From NCBI GenBank assembly GCA_030144725.1, contig JASKMD010000022.1, positions 1,324,996 through 1,388,995 on the forward strand: a stretch of DNA of 64,000 nucleotides, in the 5' to 3' direction. Below are positions 48,159 through 58,566 of this stretch, piece after piece. Under the pieces are notes generated by a model that saw nothing but the letters and a program-made list of their open reading frames with translations, searched no databases and was not told the DNA's origin. The position numbers and the translations under genes were made by a program. How positions within the stretch are numbered: position 1 is the first letter of the stretch; each line of letters starts with the position of its first letter. The stretch comes from Haematococcus lacustris. Its lineage: Eukaryota; Chlorophyta; Chlorophyceae; Chlamydomonadales; Haematococcaceae.

Positions 48159-49744
48159 TCATCTTGGGGACAGACTGCGCTCCCGTGGAGGGGGGCTGCG
48201 GCTGCGACCAAGGGGAGGGCTGTCGCGCACACGTCGACCCCCGCGTGGTGGGCTGTCTACCACTGGTCGCCGCAGTGGGCTCCGGCTGCGGTCTCGGCGC
48301 ACTGGGCTCCGGCTGGGGCTGCGCTTGCGAGCATCATAGCTGGGGCTCCGGCGCCGTCGGATGGGGGAGGGGCTGCGACGTCGAGGTGGACTGCACCAAC
48401 AGCAACCCAAGCAGATGGTTGCCTTCACCATACTGACATTGCAGGGTCATGCCATCCATTATCCAAATCACGCAATGTAGGATGCCATCATTTCACACAT
48501 GTCAAACTGCAAGCCAGGCCCTGTGCTGCCTCACCTTCTGCCTCTGTCACCGCCGTAGCCGCCACCGCCATAGCCGCCACCGCCTCCATAGCCCCCAGGG
48601 GGGCCACCGCCACCGCCAGTCTTTGGGCCCCTCCTAGATAGCTCCACTCTCTGCATATCGCAGAGCCATCAACACATGGATAAGCAGTGAGATTATAACC
48701 ACAAGCTCGCGAACTGAACTGCAAGTGCAGTGTCTGGCCTCTACAGTCATTCCTTGCTAACTCCCAGGTGCAAGCTTAACCGGACTTACCCAGCCCTTGA
48801 ACCCATCCATCTTCCGGCTGGCATCCTCAGCATCCCTCACATCCTCAAACTCAAGGAAGGCTGCAAGAGCGGCGGAACAAACAAGCGTATGCAGCTCACA
48901 ATGTACGTCACTCACCAATTCTTTGCATTTGCATAGCCTGCACACAACACCTCCTGCATCTCTTACATCGTCAGGACCCATGGTGTGCTGGTAGGAAACA
49001 GCACACAAGGCAAGAAGCCATGCTGCGTGGAGCAGCACATCACTACCAGGACTTGCTGGGAGATAGTACCAGTCATGTAATCTGCAACAGTGCTCGAGCC
49101 CGGCTGTATTGTGCCACATGTTGCCCCTCATCCATGCCAAAGGCCCGTACAGCATCGCAAATGCCATTCTCATGAGTCAGCCTACTTCAAACGCGATGCG
49201 ATGGAGTGAAGCGCGAGCAGGGGCAGGCGACGAGTTGGCAGGTCGTGTGGAGTGAAGGGAGCGGAGTGAAGAAGCAGAGGGCGGCAGGGCGAGCGATGGG
49301 TTGGAGAGGGTGCGAGCGAGTAGAGAAGACCGAGCGGTGGCTAAACAGGCGAGCAATACGCTGCAACATGCAGCACAGCTTTAAGCTCAGCCTGCGTGGC
49401 GGTTGTTGCTCGATTAAGGCGGCCTTTCAGGGCGGCCAATCACTCACCGAACCCAGGTGGCTTCCTGTGAAGCATGCGAACGAACAGCTCTGTGATGCAC
49501 ACGTTCTGTGCCTGCACTTTGCTTCTGCCAGTGCTCACCTTGCAATCCACAAGCTCCGGATGCGGCCAAAGCGCCCGAACTCATCCTCCAGATCCCTTTC
49601 TGCTATGCCGGGAGGAAGGTTGCCTGCAGCAGGTCCATCCGTGCTGGTTGCTTTAAGAGCACAACCTCCCATAGATGAGGATAGTGCACGGTCCCAAGAC
49701 CCACCAATGTAGAGCCTGCTCGCCGATGGTTGGTTGCGGTCCAT
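48159..49744 (-). CDS. SR splicing factor (RRM + Gly-rich + RS domain), complete
   Basis: Nuclear pre-mRNA splicing factor. Six exons on the minus strand: 49744-49705, 49623-49539, 49464-49448 (17 nt), 48860-48790, 48650-48535, 48390-48159; 187 codons including stop. The RRM spans about residues 9-76: RNP2 LYIGNL (11-16), GIAERDLEDEFGRFGRIRSL, RNP1-like KPPGFAFLEF (43-52), DAEDASRKMDGFKGWRVELS. This is the RRM type of plant RSZ21/22 and animal SRSF3/7. Then comes a Gly/Tyr-rich linker (GGYGGGGGYGGGGYGGDRG) with no CCHC zinc knuckle, and an RS domain with SPS, RSRSP and SPPR repeats to the stop. The ATG at 49744 is 116 bp from the opposed UXT start. Confidence 0.92.
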
Positions 49745-49860
49745 GGTTGCGACCTAGACTTGAGACTTGTTCTGTCCGAGCGACGGCGGACTTCAAACCT
49801 GTTGGCTCCAACCGCCGTAACCAACTATGAGCTGGTTGTTTGAGGCGAGGCTCCTGTGCC
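49745..49860. promoter_or_regulatory. Shared divergent promoter, SR protein / UXT
   Basis: Only 116 bp separate the two start codons, so both 5' untranslated regions and core promoters must sit in or overlap this interval. No TATA box is visible. Confidence 0.6.
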
Positions 49861-50733
49861 ATGGCGACGGTCAGCAGCAAAGTTTTGGAGTATGAACGCT
49901 TCGTGAATGACGTGCTGAAAGAAGACTTGCGTAAATCAATCCAGCTCAAGACGGATCTGCTTGGGGAGCTGAAGGAGTACGAAGACCTGGAAGCAAACCT
50001 GCTCCTGCTGCAAAGGGTCAGCTAACCGAAACACCTTGTGTCCATCCAGTACTAGAGCTCTCAGCGCAGCAACTCCATGCCGCACGCAGGAGGGTCTGCA
50101 GCAGCTGAAGTCACAAGTAGAACTGGGCATGGGCGTCAGGTGTGAGGCTTTAGTGCCAGACACCTCCAACGTCTTCATCAACATAGGTACATGCCACACT
50201 CATTGCTCCCATATGCTCCAACCCCATTCCACTCCACCTGTATGAACCCCAGCCAGACGCCTGTCCATGTATGCTGGCAAGTGGAGCATAGCACTATCCT
50301 TTTGGAGAGCACGACTTGCAGGGTTGGGCTTTCACGCTGAGGTGGCTTTGGCGGACGCCCCTCGGGTTATTGCCTTGCGCAAGGTAGCCCTGGCGGCGCA
50401 GGTGGCCAGGGTGTTACAGCAGGTGCGCCCCACACACCTTTGCCAAGCCACTCAAGGCCTGCACTCTCAGCCGCATGTGCCCAGAGCATGCTTTACATGT
50501 TTAATCAGGCATGAAGGGCGGTCAGGGAGCAGGACCAGGTGCAGTCGGTACCATCATGGGTGCACTCAAAGCCTGCTATGTCCACAGATTGTGGAGTATA
50601 CCTCAATGAAGTCATGCACTACCGACATATGTCTGTTGCTGATGCTGATGCTGGTCCGCTGCAGTGTGGGGAGATACGAGCCAACATAAAGTTGACGGAG
50701 GGGGCATTGGCTCAGCTGCAGCAGCTGGGATAG
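49861..50733 (+). CDS. UXT: UXT-like prefoldin alpha-class subunit, complete
   Basis: Small coiled-coil prefoldin-like protein; in other eukaryotes a subunit of the URI/R2TP prefoldin-like complex. Four exons: 49861-50016, 50090-50186, 50322-50422, 50665-50733, giving 140 aa (human UXT about 157). Signatures match UXT: KVLEYERFVNDVLKEDLRK, the central hairpin MGVRCEALVPDTSNVFINIG, GFHAEVALADAPRVIALRK and the second helix ending ANIKLTEGALAQLQQL. A TGTAA signal lies at 50927-50931. The exon after VLQQ is chosen because CGEIRANIK continues the second helix in phase; the acceptor at 50588 would read to a different end. Confidence 0.85.
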
Positions 50734-50974
50734 GGCCAAGCTTCAGGTGTTTGTGTCCTTCGCCTGGGTTGCACAGCTGGTATGTTGCGGCTTGGGCTGA
50801 CTGACAATTGCTGCCCAGCCGCTATCATGCTGCTGCGGTGAAGCAGCCTTGGTAGGCCCATGGAGGCAACCAGGCTCCTGCTTAACCACGGCGCTTGTGT
50901 TGTGTGACCAGGAGTGGGTTGAGGGTGTAACCCGACCCCCAGCATACACTCACTCAGCACCAACCCTACCTCAG

Positions 50975-51335
50975 GCACAGAACTGTTCAGCAAAGACCCC
51001 AAGAGCACAGATCAACCTGATCCAAAACTCGCCAACAGCCAGTTTGATCTTGAGCCTGCTCAGGTCGGACCTCCACAGCCTGTGCTCACGTGCAGCTAAT
51101 TCCACAACAAGTCAGCCTGACAAAAAGCCTCGTCAGTGTACCAACGAAGTAGGGTCTGCACCACTCGCTGAATCTGCCAGGAGTTGTGGCGGCGCTTGTG
51201 GCCCAGCTGTGGCAACAGGGGGCAGCCGAGCTACGGGGGCAGCAGAAGATGGGCGACCGGAGAAGGGCTCCACCAGCAGCCATGCACGGGGCTGTGGTGT
51301 TTGTGAAAGGGGAGCTGCATATGGTGTGGGTGTGA
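50975..51335 (+). CDS. Unidentified protein, last two exons
   Basis: Exon 50975-51063 reads TELFSKDPKSTDQPDPKLAN and on to FDLEPAQ; exon 51153-51335 reads GLHHSLNLPGVVAALVAQLW, then a charged segment, and ends FVKGELHMVWV, stop TGA 51333-51335. The donor is GTCGGA and the acceptor GAAGTAG, with phase 0 on both sides. No family recognised. The upstream exon(s) were not found; the preceding exon must end in phase 1. It could be a small acidic nuclear protein or a chance pairing. Confidence 0.35.
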
Positions 51336-52214
51336 CGCCCTGACAGCTCGAGGCCTGTACTCAGTAGTGGCTTCGGTGCTGGGCCAGCCGTTTGCTTGCA
51401 GGGGCCCTTGACACCGATCACGAAACTCAAGCTTGGCCGCAAGCATTCTAGGACCCCAGGCAGCGTACTGCGGATAATCTAGGACTGCGTGTGAGCCAAA
51501 GAACCTGAGCTTCCGCTCCAATGTCAGGCTGCAGCAGCCATGCAATCCGTTGATTGAGCTGGATATAGGCTAGAGGCACACATGCAGCGTTGAGCTCGCC
51601 GTATAAGGCCAGGTTCGCCCTATACACATACATAATGTCATGCAAACTATTAAGATGTGTGAGATCCTCCGATCACAATGAGCTGGCACCTGATCCAAAC
51701 CGATGGCACACGACATCTACCGAGCGTGCTGCGAACACCAACAGCAGCCTGCTGAGGAAGCTTGTGAGCAGCTTGCTAGCTATTGATCCGATGCCTGGTT
51801 GCAGGCCTATTGCATAACTGCCAGCACCCTGCAGGCTGGTGCAGCTGCTGCCTGGCCGCATACCACCAGTGCAATCAGTACACCGGATGGCACGGCTGGT
51901 GCTGCAGGCTAAGGTCCAGGGACTGTTATTGGCTACCCCCACACGGCCATCACAGGCAGGCGATGTCCACTGTCACAAGGTGAAAACCCCAGGCTGACCC
52001 CAAAGCAGGTACCAAACCCTGAGGCACCAGGGTCAAGCAATGCCCTTGCCGCTTGTCCAGCAGCTTCTCAGCCACAGGACCAACAGCCAGACGGCGCGGC
52101 CCCAGGCCCCAGCTCCCCGCCTGTCCCTGCACATGCCCCGCCATCCGCCCAGCGCCTGCTGCAGCTGCCATGGTGCTTGGCTTTGTAGCCGTGTCAGCGC
52201 TGCCCCTGCCCTCA
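51336..52214. other. Convergent spacer before the mTERF-like gene
   Basis: No supported gene, repeat or RNA seen. Confidence 0.5.
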
Positions 52215-54687
52215 TCACCGGCCGTGCCTGGCCAGCCACTCCCTGAACCCAGGGTACATGTCATGCCAGTCCTGATCGCTCATGCGCAGGGCCACATGCC
52301 AGGCCAGGCCACGGGCGCGGTGTGTGCGCACAAGGTAGTACAGGCGGTCGTGCCTGCAGGCACACACAACTGACACGTGACACAACCGACACGCGACCAG
52401 GCAGTGCGCTAACGCAACCTGGGCCCCGCTCTCAACACAGACAAGCACTGAAGCTGGGCCACCCTGCCAGGGGGTGTAACATGGCTCACCATCTGCTATG
52501 CTGCCAGGGATGCAACCCATGTCCCCACACAGGTGTACAAGTCACCACCTTGCCAGGGCTGTTGGCTGAGCATGCGACTAAGTGGCTGGGAAGTCATAGC
52601 TTGGCCAGTGGGATCACTCCCATAACAAGTAATTTTCATACTCAGTGCTCTATGACCAGACGTTTGAGACAACTCCCTCTCCTGGCAGCGCCTGCGGCCA
52701 CGCCTGGTGACCCTTAGCCTTCAGAGCGTCAAACCGCCCGACCAGCCCCTGGCCCTGTTCTCACGCCCCGCCTGACCTTGAGGTGTTGTACAGCAGTGCC
52801 CGGGCCAGCGCCTGGGGGTAGCTGGGCAGCCTAGGCAGCATGCGGCGCCAGTCATAGCTGCGCCAGATGAGGTAATGCAAGCGCTGGCAGTGCACCTGCG
52901 CACACCCCACCAAGCACTCCACTGGGCTGTACCAGCTGCATGACACGCCCTGATCCTCCTGCTCTGCCCTGTGGTACCACCCACAGGTGCAGCAGGCAAT
53001 GGCTGCCAGGACCTAAGGCTGCCACAGGTCAGCAGGTCAAACGGTGACATCCCTGCCTGGCGCTGCTCCCATGCCCCTGCTGACCCTACTGTGCCCCCTG
53101 GCCCATTTCCCCTCGCACCTTCAGTCCCTTGGACGCTCCACACAGCAGTTCTGGCGCAGCCACCACCACCTCCCACAGAGCTTCACTGGGCAGCTGCCAG
53201 GTGCTGGCAAGCGCCTCGCAGGCCTCTCGCAGCTCAGCGCTGCCCATGAGGAGCAGCCGCGGCTGGCGCGCCACCAGCTGCTGCGCCACCAGGCTAGGCG
53301 GCACCCCACACTGCTCAGCCAGGCAGCTCAACACTGCGTTGCAGTGCCGCCCGGCCCCGGCTGCTTGGGGGTGTGCCAGTAAGCGCGGCTCTGCCCGCAG
53401 CAGGGCCTGCACCCCTTGAAGGCCCAGGTGGGGCGCCAGCGCCCTCAGCAGCAGCAGCAGAGCAGGCACAGCCCCCAGGCGGCAGGTCAGCAGGGTGGGG
53501 GCTCGCAGCACATAGGGAGCTGCCAGTGCCTTCGCTGCGTTGACGCCGTGGAACACCTGGGCAACCCCTCTTGCGCGGCGGCACAGCTTTGCATCAGGGA
53601 TGCGGATGAGCAGGGGGTGGCGTCTGAGCAGGCTGCGGGCAGTGTGCAGGTCAAGGGCCAGCAGGCTGGCCAGGTTGGACGCACAGGCTGAGGCCTCTGT
53701 GGGTTGCTGTAAGGCAGCCAAGGCGCCGCGCAGGTCAGGCTGGCGGTTCACCTGGCGGGGGGTTAGCCCCAGGGCAGCCCCGCCTGCAGTGGCACGCCGT
53801 TGGAAAGCTGCAGCGAAGGGAGACGTGGGAGGGGTTGGAGAGGGTGATGCTGTGATAGCAGGGTCTGACCCTGCTGACCCTGCTGAGCAGGCGCTGGGCT
53901 GCGCTTGTGCCCGGGACTGTGCCCGTGCTGACTTAGGCTGTGCCCGTGCCCCAGCGGAGAGTGGGCTTGGGCCAGGCTGGGTTAGCGTCCTGGCTGTGTG
54001 GCGAGCTTTTGCTGATGGTGGCAATGCTGGCGGCTTTGCTGGTTGCACATCGGCAACAGGCAGCCTGCGCCTTGAGTGCGTAGGGCGGTCAGGGGGGAGG
54101 GGGGTGTTGGGATTAGGGAGTCTGGGTGTCGAGTGCCAGGGAGTGGCTCCCCAAGTGGGTTGGCTGGGGGGCCGGATAAGTGTCTGTATCTGTCTTTCAT
54201 GCTGCGTGCTGGGTAGAGGCGCAAGTGGCCATGACTGAGGTGGGAGAGGATGGATTGCTAGGGGAGGTGGGAGCGGTGGTGGTGGTGGTAGCGGAGTCGG
54301 TGGTATGGGTGGAGGCAGCAACGTGAGTGATTGCCCGTTGAGAGGCTGCTGCGCAGGTGTTGAGTGGGAGGGACCGTGCAGTGCTTCGTCAATTGCCAGC
54401 ACAGCCCCTGCAGCTGCTCCTGTGACCACTTCATACGTCGAGTATGATGATCCTGCTGTCATTGCACGGTTGCGGCGATGTGTACGCTTGGGAGAGCGAT
54501 GCATTGCAACCACTGTATACTCAAAATCAAGGGGTGGCTCATCCGCTCCCTGCACCTCATCAGCTGGGGCAGGCTGCTGTTTTTCTTGCTGTCTCGTTGT
54601 ACCGGCGAAACATGCCGCATAGCTGCAGCTAGGCTTCAGCTGATGAACGCGAGTCAGTGATAGACCAGATTGCGAGCGGGAGAGCAT
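52215..54687 (-). CDS. mTERF-like organelle nucleic-acid-binding protein
   Basis: mTERF proteins bind organelle DNA or RNA through stacked helical repeats. Exons on the minus strand: 54687-53119, 53012-52777, 52353-52215; 648 codons including stop. The N-terminus (MLSRSQSGLSLTRVHQLKPS) suits a transit peptide. Residues about 100-290 are Pro/Ser/Ala-rich and probably disordered. Repeats follow with mTERF spacing and the P-x-L/hydrophobic pattern: SLLRRHPLLIRIPDAKL, YVLRAPTLLTCRLGAVPALL, ALLRAEPRLLAHP, QLVARQPRLLLMGSAELREA, VVVAAPELLC. The last exons end RLHYLIWRSYDWRRMLPRLP, RLYYLVRTHRARGLAWHVAL and MYPGFREWLARHGR, like the 'R..yL' and final segments of the family. The target organelle and sequence are unknown. 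Confidence 0.7.
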
Positions 54688-54815
54688 TGTGTGGAGGCCG
54701 CTAGCTGTGGCCCAATCCGAACCGTAGCCAACCTACGCAACCAACACTACTAACTTGCGCGGCTCAGCCATTTTACACCCGCAACACATTCGCTAACCAT
54801 ACTGCAACTTTTTAT

Positions 54816-55100
54816 ACCATGCTACACCAATGAGTTGTAATCAAACACAGGCTACGAATTCAATGTTGTGAAGGCTACTGCATTGTGTGGCGACCAGCTC
54901 TGCCATACTACTACAATGACAGTATGGATGGATGGTAAGTTACCATTGGTAACCCTACCCATACTGCACCATGCTACACCAATGAGTTGTAGTCAAACAC
55001 AGGCTGCAAATTCAAGTGGCTACTGCTAGTGTGCCTGATGCCTACTTCAGTGTACAATGTGTGGCGACCAGCTCTGCCATACAACTACCTGTATGACAGT
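54816..55100. repeat. Imperfect tandem duplication
   Basis: 54816-54924 and 54968-55100 share ACCATGCTACACCAATGAG, the AGTTGTA[A/G]TCAAACACAGGCT block and the TGTGTGGCGACCAGCTCTGC block, with small indels. Confidence 0.85.
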
Positions 55101-56467
55101 AAATGTATCTGAATGGATACATCAACCATCATGAACCATGCCGTATCCCTATCCTCCTGTGGAGCTCCTACACTTCTCCACAGCAGTCAGAGACCCGTGT
55201 GTGTCCCTAACCTAGGAGTCGGGACTGTGTCCCTAACCTATTCGCTAGAGCCCTACCCTATGCACGACTCTAGGTCACCCCCGCCATTGGCCCCGCAAAT
55301 GTGAGACGGTCTGGGGCGCGAATCTCCGTGTAGCTCGTGACAAAGTTTTGACGCAGTCGGGTGTAACAGGCGTATGCGACACCCACCAGCCGCAAAACAC
55401 TAGCTCAGATCGGCGCCCGCCCAAACCTGACCTGTGCCTTCCGCTCCTAAAAGACTCACGCACATCATAAGGCGAGGCTGGTAATCCTTCTACGCACGCC
55501 GTAAGCCAACAGCACAAGTGCAGTACGCCTGCTTGCATGTCAGTGCATGGAGCATATAATTTGTGACTAGGCGCACAAGTCAGCCAGCTGGCATCCCTTA
55601 CCTCATTTACGTCGCGGCATGACTCTATGCAAGTACAAGCTGCATCATGACAGCACTACATCATCACTTGGCACTATGTTCTCGGGATGGCTCGGGATGG
55701 CTATGGCTTTCAGTGTTACATGTGCCGTGGTGCCTCAACCTTCTCCCCCAACTTCAGCAGGCACATGTCACGCAAAATCATTACAGCAATACATGTCTCG
55801 ATGCTCAAATGCTTTGCAATACCACTACAGAAGACATGAATCGCTGATGCTAAGCACATGCATTGATGTAAGAAGGTGGCAACACCACACAACAGCACCT
55901 CAACAACACACCACCACCACCACCACCACCACACAATGACTCATGCCTCACACACCACCTATGCTATGTGCACAACAAGCAAGGACTGACTGCACCTCCT
56001 TGCTATAGCTAACACTCACTACGGGACTGCTAAGCACTTTGCCTTGCTGCCTATGCCCCATGGCACCAAATCAGGCTGGGCTGGGCTCATTCCTTACTGC
56101 TGGATTGCTCCCATAGGGGTGGTATCTTTTGGATGGCATCCTGCAGCAAAATACACATAGCCATGTCAGGCCCACATAAGAGACACTACCTATCAAAAAC
56201 AATGCATGAAAATCAGGTTGGGGACTGCTGTGTGCTACCCTCAGCTGTTCATGCCTGTCATGCGTTGCGGAAGTGTGCGAGTGAACATCAAACTGACCTA
56301 GACAAGGTGACATACAATACTATCTTACGCACCTCTTGCTCACTGTTTTCAAGAGCTGATTGCCTGGCTGCACTGCTGCTTGGGAGACCCTTGTGCTGGT
56401 GTGGGTTTGGTGTCGATCCTCAAAACAGCCAAGCACCTGTGGAGGTCAGCAGATTTGGCTGCATGCG

Positions 56468-56630
56468 TGTTACGAGACGTCCGGTGACGGTGACAGAGTT
56501 CTCCATGACAGATTGGGCGTTGTCAGGAAGTCTGCCCGGGAATCGAACCCGGCCTCAGATCACCGCACCACGTCACACTTCTCATAGGGGCGTTACGATT
56601 ATTGCCTCAGCATTACATCATCACGTAACA
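56468..56630 (-). repeat. 3' LTR
   Basis: 163 bp, TG...CA ends. Contains CCGGGTTCGATTCCCGG on the minus strand (56535-56553), a tRNA T-arm/B-box-like hairpin. Confidence 0.95.
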
Positions 56631-56755
56631 TTCCCCCCCACCTGGCTCAGCTGTCCTCAGCTGACCACCGTGGTGTTGCCCCGCTCAGGCACATTGTGCC
56701 GTCACTCGCGCCCACACTAGCGCTTGGTGTCTGAGTTCCATCCATGTCACTACCA

Positions 56756-57033
56756 TCAGGCCTGGGCCTCAGCCTCAACATCATCCTTAGCTTCAGCCTC
56801 GCCATCAGCCGCCTCCTCAGCCTCGGCACCCAGGTTGTGCTCTGCCATGTACCTGGCCATCAGCTCTTGGCAGCCCCCCAGCTGTGTGCTCAACTCCCAT
56901 GTGTTATGCTCGTCACCGTGTCCTTGCCACTTGACCAGGAACTCAAGCCGTCTCTTCTTACTCTTGCCCTTGCGCTTGCCTTTGCTGGGCTCCAGCCTGT
57001 GGCCCACCACCTTGTGTATTGGGGCTCTCCATC
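56756..57033 (-). pseudogene. Chromodomain fragment of the retrotransposon integrase C-terminus
   Basis: The minus-strand reading VVGHRLEPSKGKRKGKSKKR is followed by LEFLVKWQGHGDEHNTWE and CQELMARYMAEHN, a chromodomain of the chromovirus type. It is cut off from the pol frame by the inserted mariner-like element, and a small indel also changes frame between DGEPQYT and VVGHRLEP. Confidence 0.8.
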
Positions 57034-57035
57034 TA

Positions 57036-58247
57036 CACAGAGAGTTGCCTAATTCTGGCCACTTTTTTGCAGAAATCGTAATAACTACTCCATCACTGCA
57101 TCAAACCAAATGCTGCTCACAACATTGAGTGAGGCTTTAAGCCTGCTGCTCATCAATTGGAGACTGAAGCTTGATCTCAATAAGCTTGCAACGTTACAGC
57201 CCAAAATCTGACATACCCCCCCAGAAAGGGGATTTTGAAACTAAGTGTACCTATATCTGGCCACTGGAATTGCACCCAACTTCAACTGAAAGTACACTCT
57301 GCCACTTCAGGCATGGAATCAACGGGGGTTTGATCACAAAATGCAATGGAAACGGCAAATGAAAAGTTTGTGGTGACTCACATGTTCAACCTTAACCATG
57401 CCCCCCCCCCCCTTCATGTGAGCCCCCCTTCCACGCTTTGCCGCCCTCATGGAAACCTGCTCTTCCAGCTCCTGCCTGTTGTAGATTTGATCCACTGCTC
57501 GGAAATATAGAGCTGGTTGCTCCTCTGCTGAGCGCTGAATAGCTGCCTCCATCATGTCGTTGCTCACAACTAGGCGCTTCCATGGTGCTAGGGTCACCTT
57601 GCCCTTGCCTGACTGAATGGAGGCTTTTGCGGCTGCCAGCAGCTGATCCTTGCTGGGGGGAAAAAGGCCCGTCTTGGCAAATGCACGCTTCGATGGTTCC
57701 TTGCTGAGCCCCACTGAGAAGTGGAGAGCTGAGTCGATCAAGCTGATGCGTTGGGACAGTGTGGGCCGGAAACCACCACTCCCATGGTTGGCCTTCACAC
57801 TGCTAAATAAGCTTCCCATGGTTGGCCTTCACACTGCTAAATAAGCAAGGGCCAAGGATTGAGCTCTGCAAGAAGAAAAATCAGATCCTGCTACATGAGA
57901 AATTTTTAAGCCCAATGCGGAAAGCGCTGCCGCATTGCAGCCGCATGTTTAACCGAGCGCGCTTGTTGTGCCATCTGTGTTACCTACCAAGGTATTAGGA
58001 AGCGTTGAGGAAGGTTCCTGAAACGCTCCCTGTAGACGCGGCCGGGCCTTAACTCCGGATGCGGGTAAACCCGGCGGACCCGGCAGTGTCGAGATCTCGC
58101 ATCCCACCCCGCGCCAACGTGACGCGACCCGACAACCACCCTAGCCACTACCTAACGACGCGATGCGCAGAAAAAAAACGGGGGCGTTCGGTGAAGAAAC
58201 AAGAGAACACGAGATATGGGGTGGCCAGAATTAGGCAACTCTCTGTG
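57036..58247 (-). mobile_element. Tc1/mariner-like (pogo-type) element inside the retrotransposon
   Basis: 1,212 bp with 27-bp perfect TIRs (57036-57062, 58221-58247; CACAGAGAGTTGCC...) flanked by TA on both sides (57034-57035, 58248-58249). It splits the chromodomain region of the chromovirus. It carries a transposase C-terminal fragment and no full DDE core. Confidence 0.85.
57334..57819 (-). pseudogene. Transposase C-terminal fragment (pogo/Tc1-like)
   Basis: The minus-strand reading RPTLSQRISLIDSALHFSVG, then PSKDQLLAAAKASIQSGKGK and LYFRAVDQIYNRQELEEQ, resembles the tail region of pogo-like transposases. A 34-bp tandem duplication (57781-57814, 57815-57848) cuts the reading frame upstream, and no DDE residues are found. 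The assignment rests mainly on the TIR/TA context. Confidence 0.5.
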
Positions 58248-58566
58248 TAGCCACTGCACAGGAGGTGGTCCAGCCAGCCCAGGCACTGCCCCTGAAGCAT
58301 CTGTGCGATAGGGCTTCACCAAGGACACATGAAAGTTTCATTGAAACACGTTGTGGAGTCGAGACCACTCATCTGGCAGCCACAGCTTCACATTGCACAT
58401 TGAATGGGCCCACATAGCGAGGCTTAAGCTTACGGACTCCAGGCTGGTTAGCCTTACCCCTCATGTTCTGTGTGCTCAGCAGCACCATGTCACCAGGCAG
58501 GTAAAGTGCCTCACGCCGTTTGTTATCCTGATATGACTTCATGCGCTTCTGCGCCCGCGCTAGGCA

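Noticed and set aside
56530..56556. A tRNA gene
   Set aside because: Only a T-arm-like hairpin is present; no acceptor, D or anticodon arms can be folded around it, and it lies identically in both LTRs.
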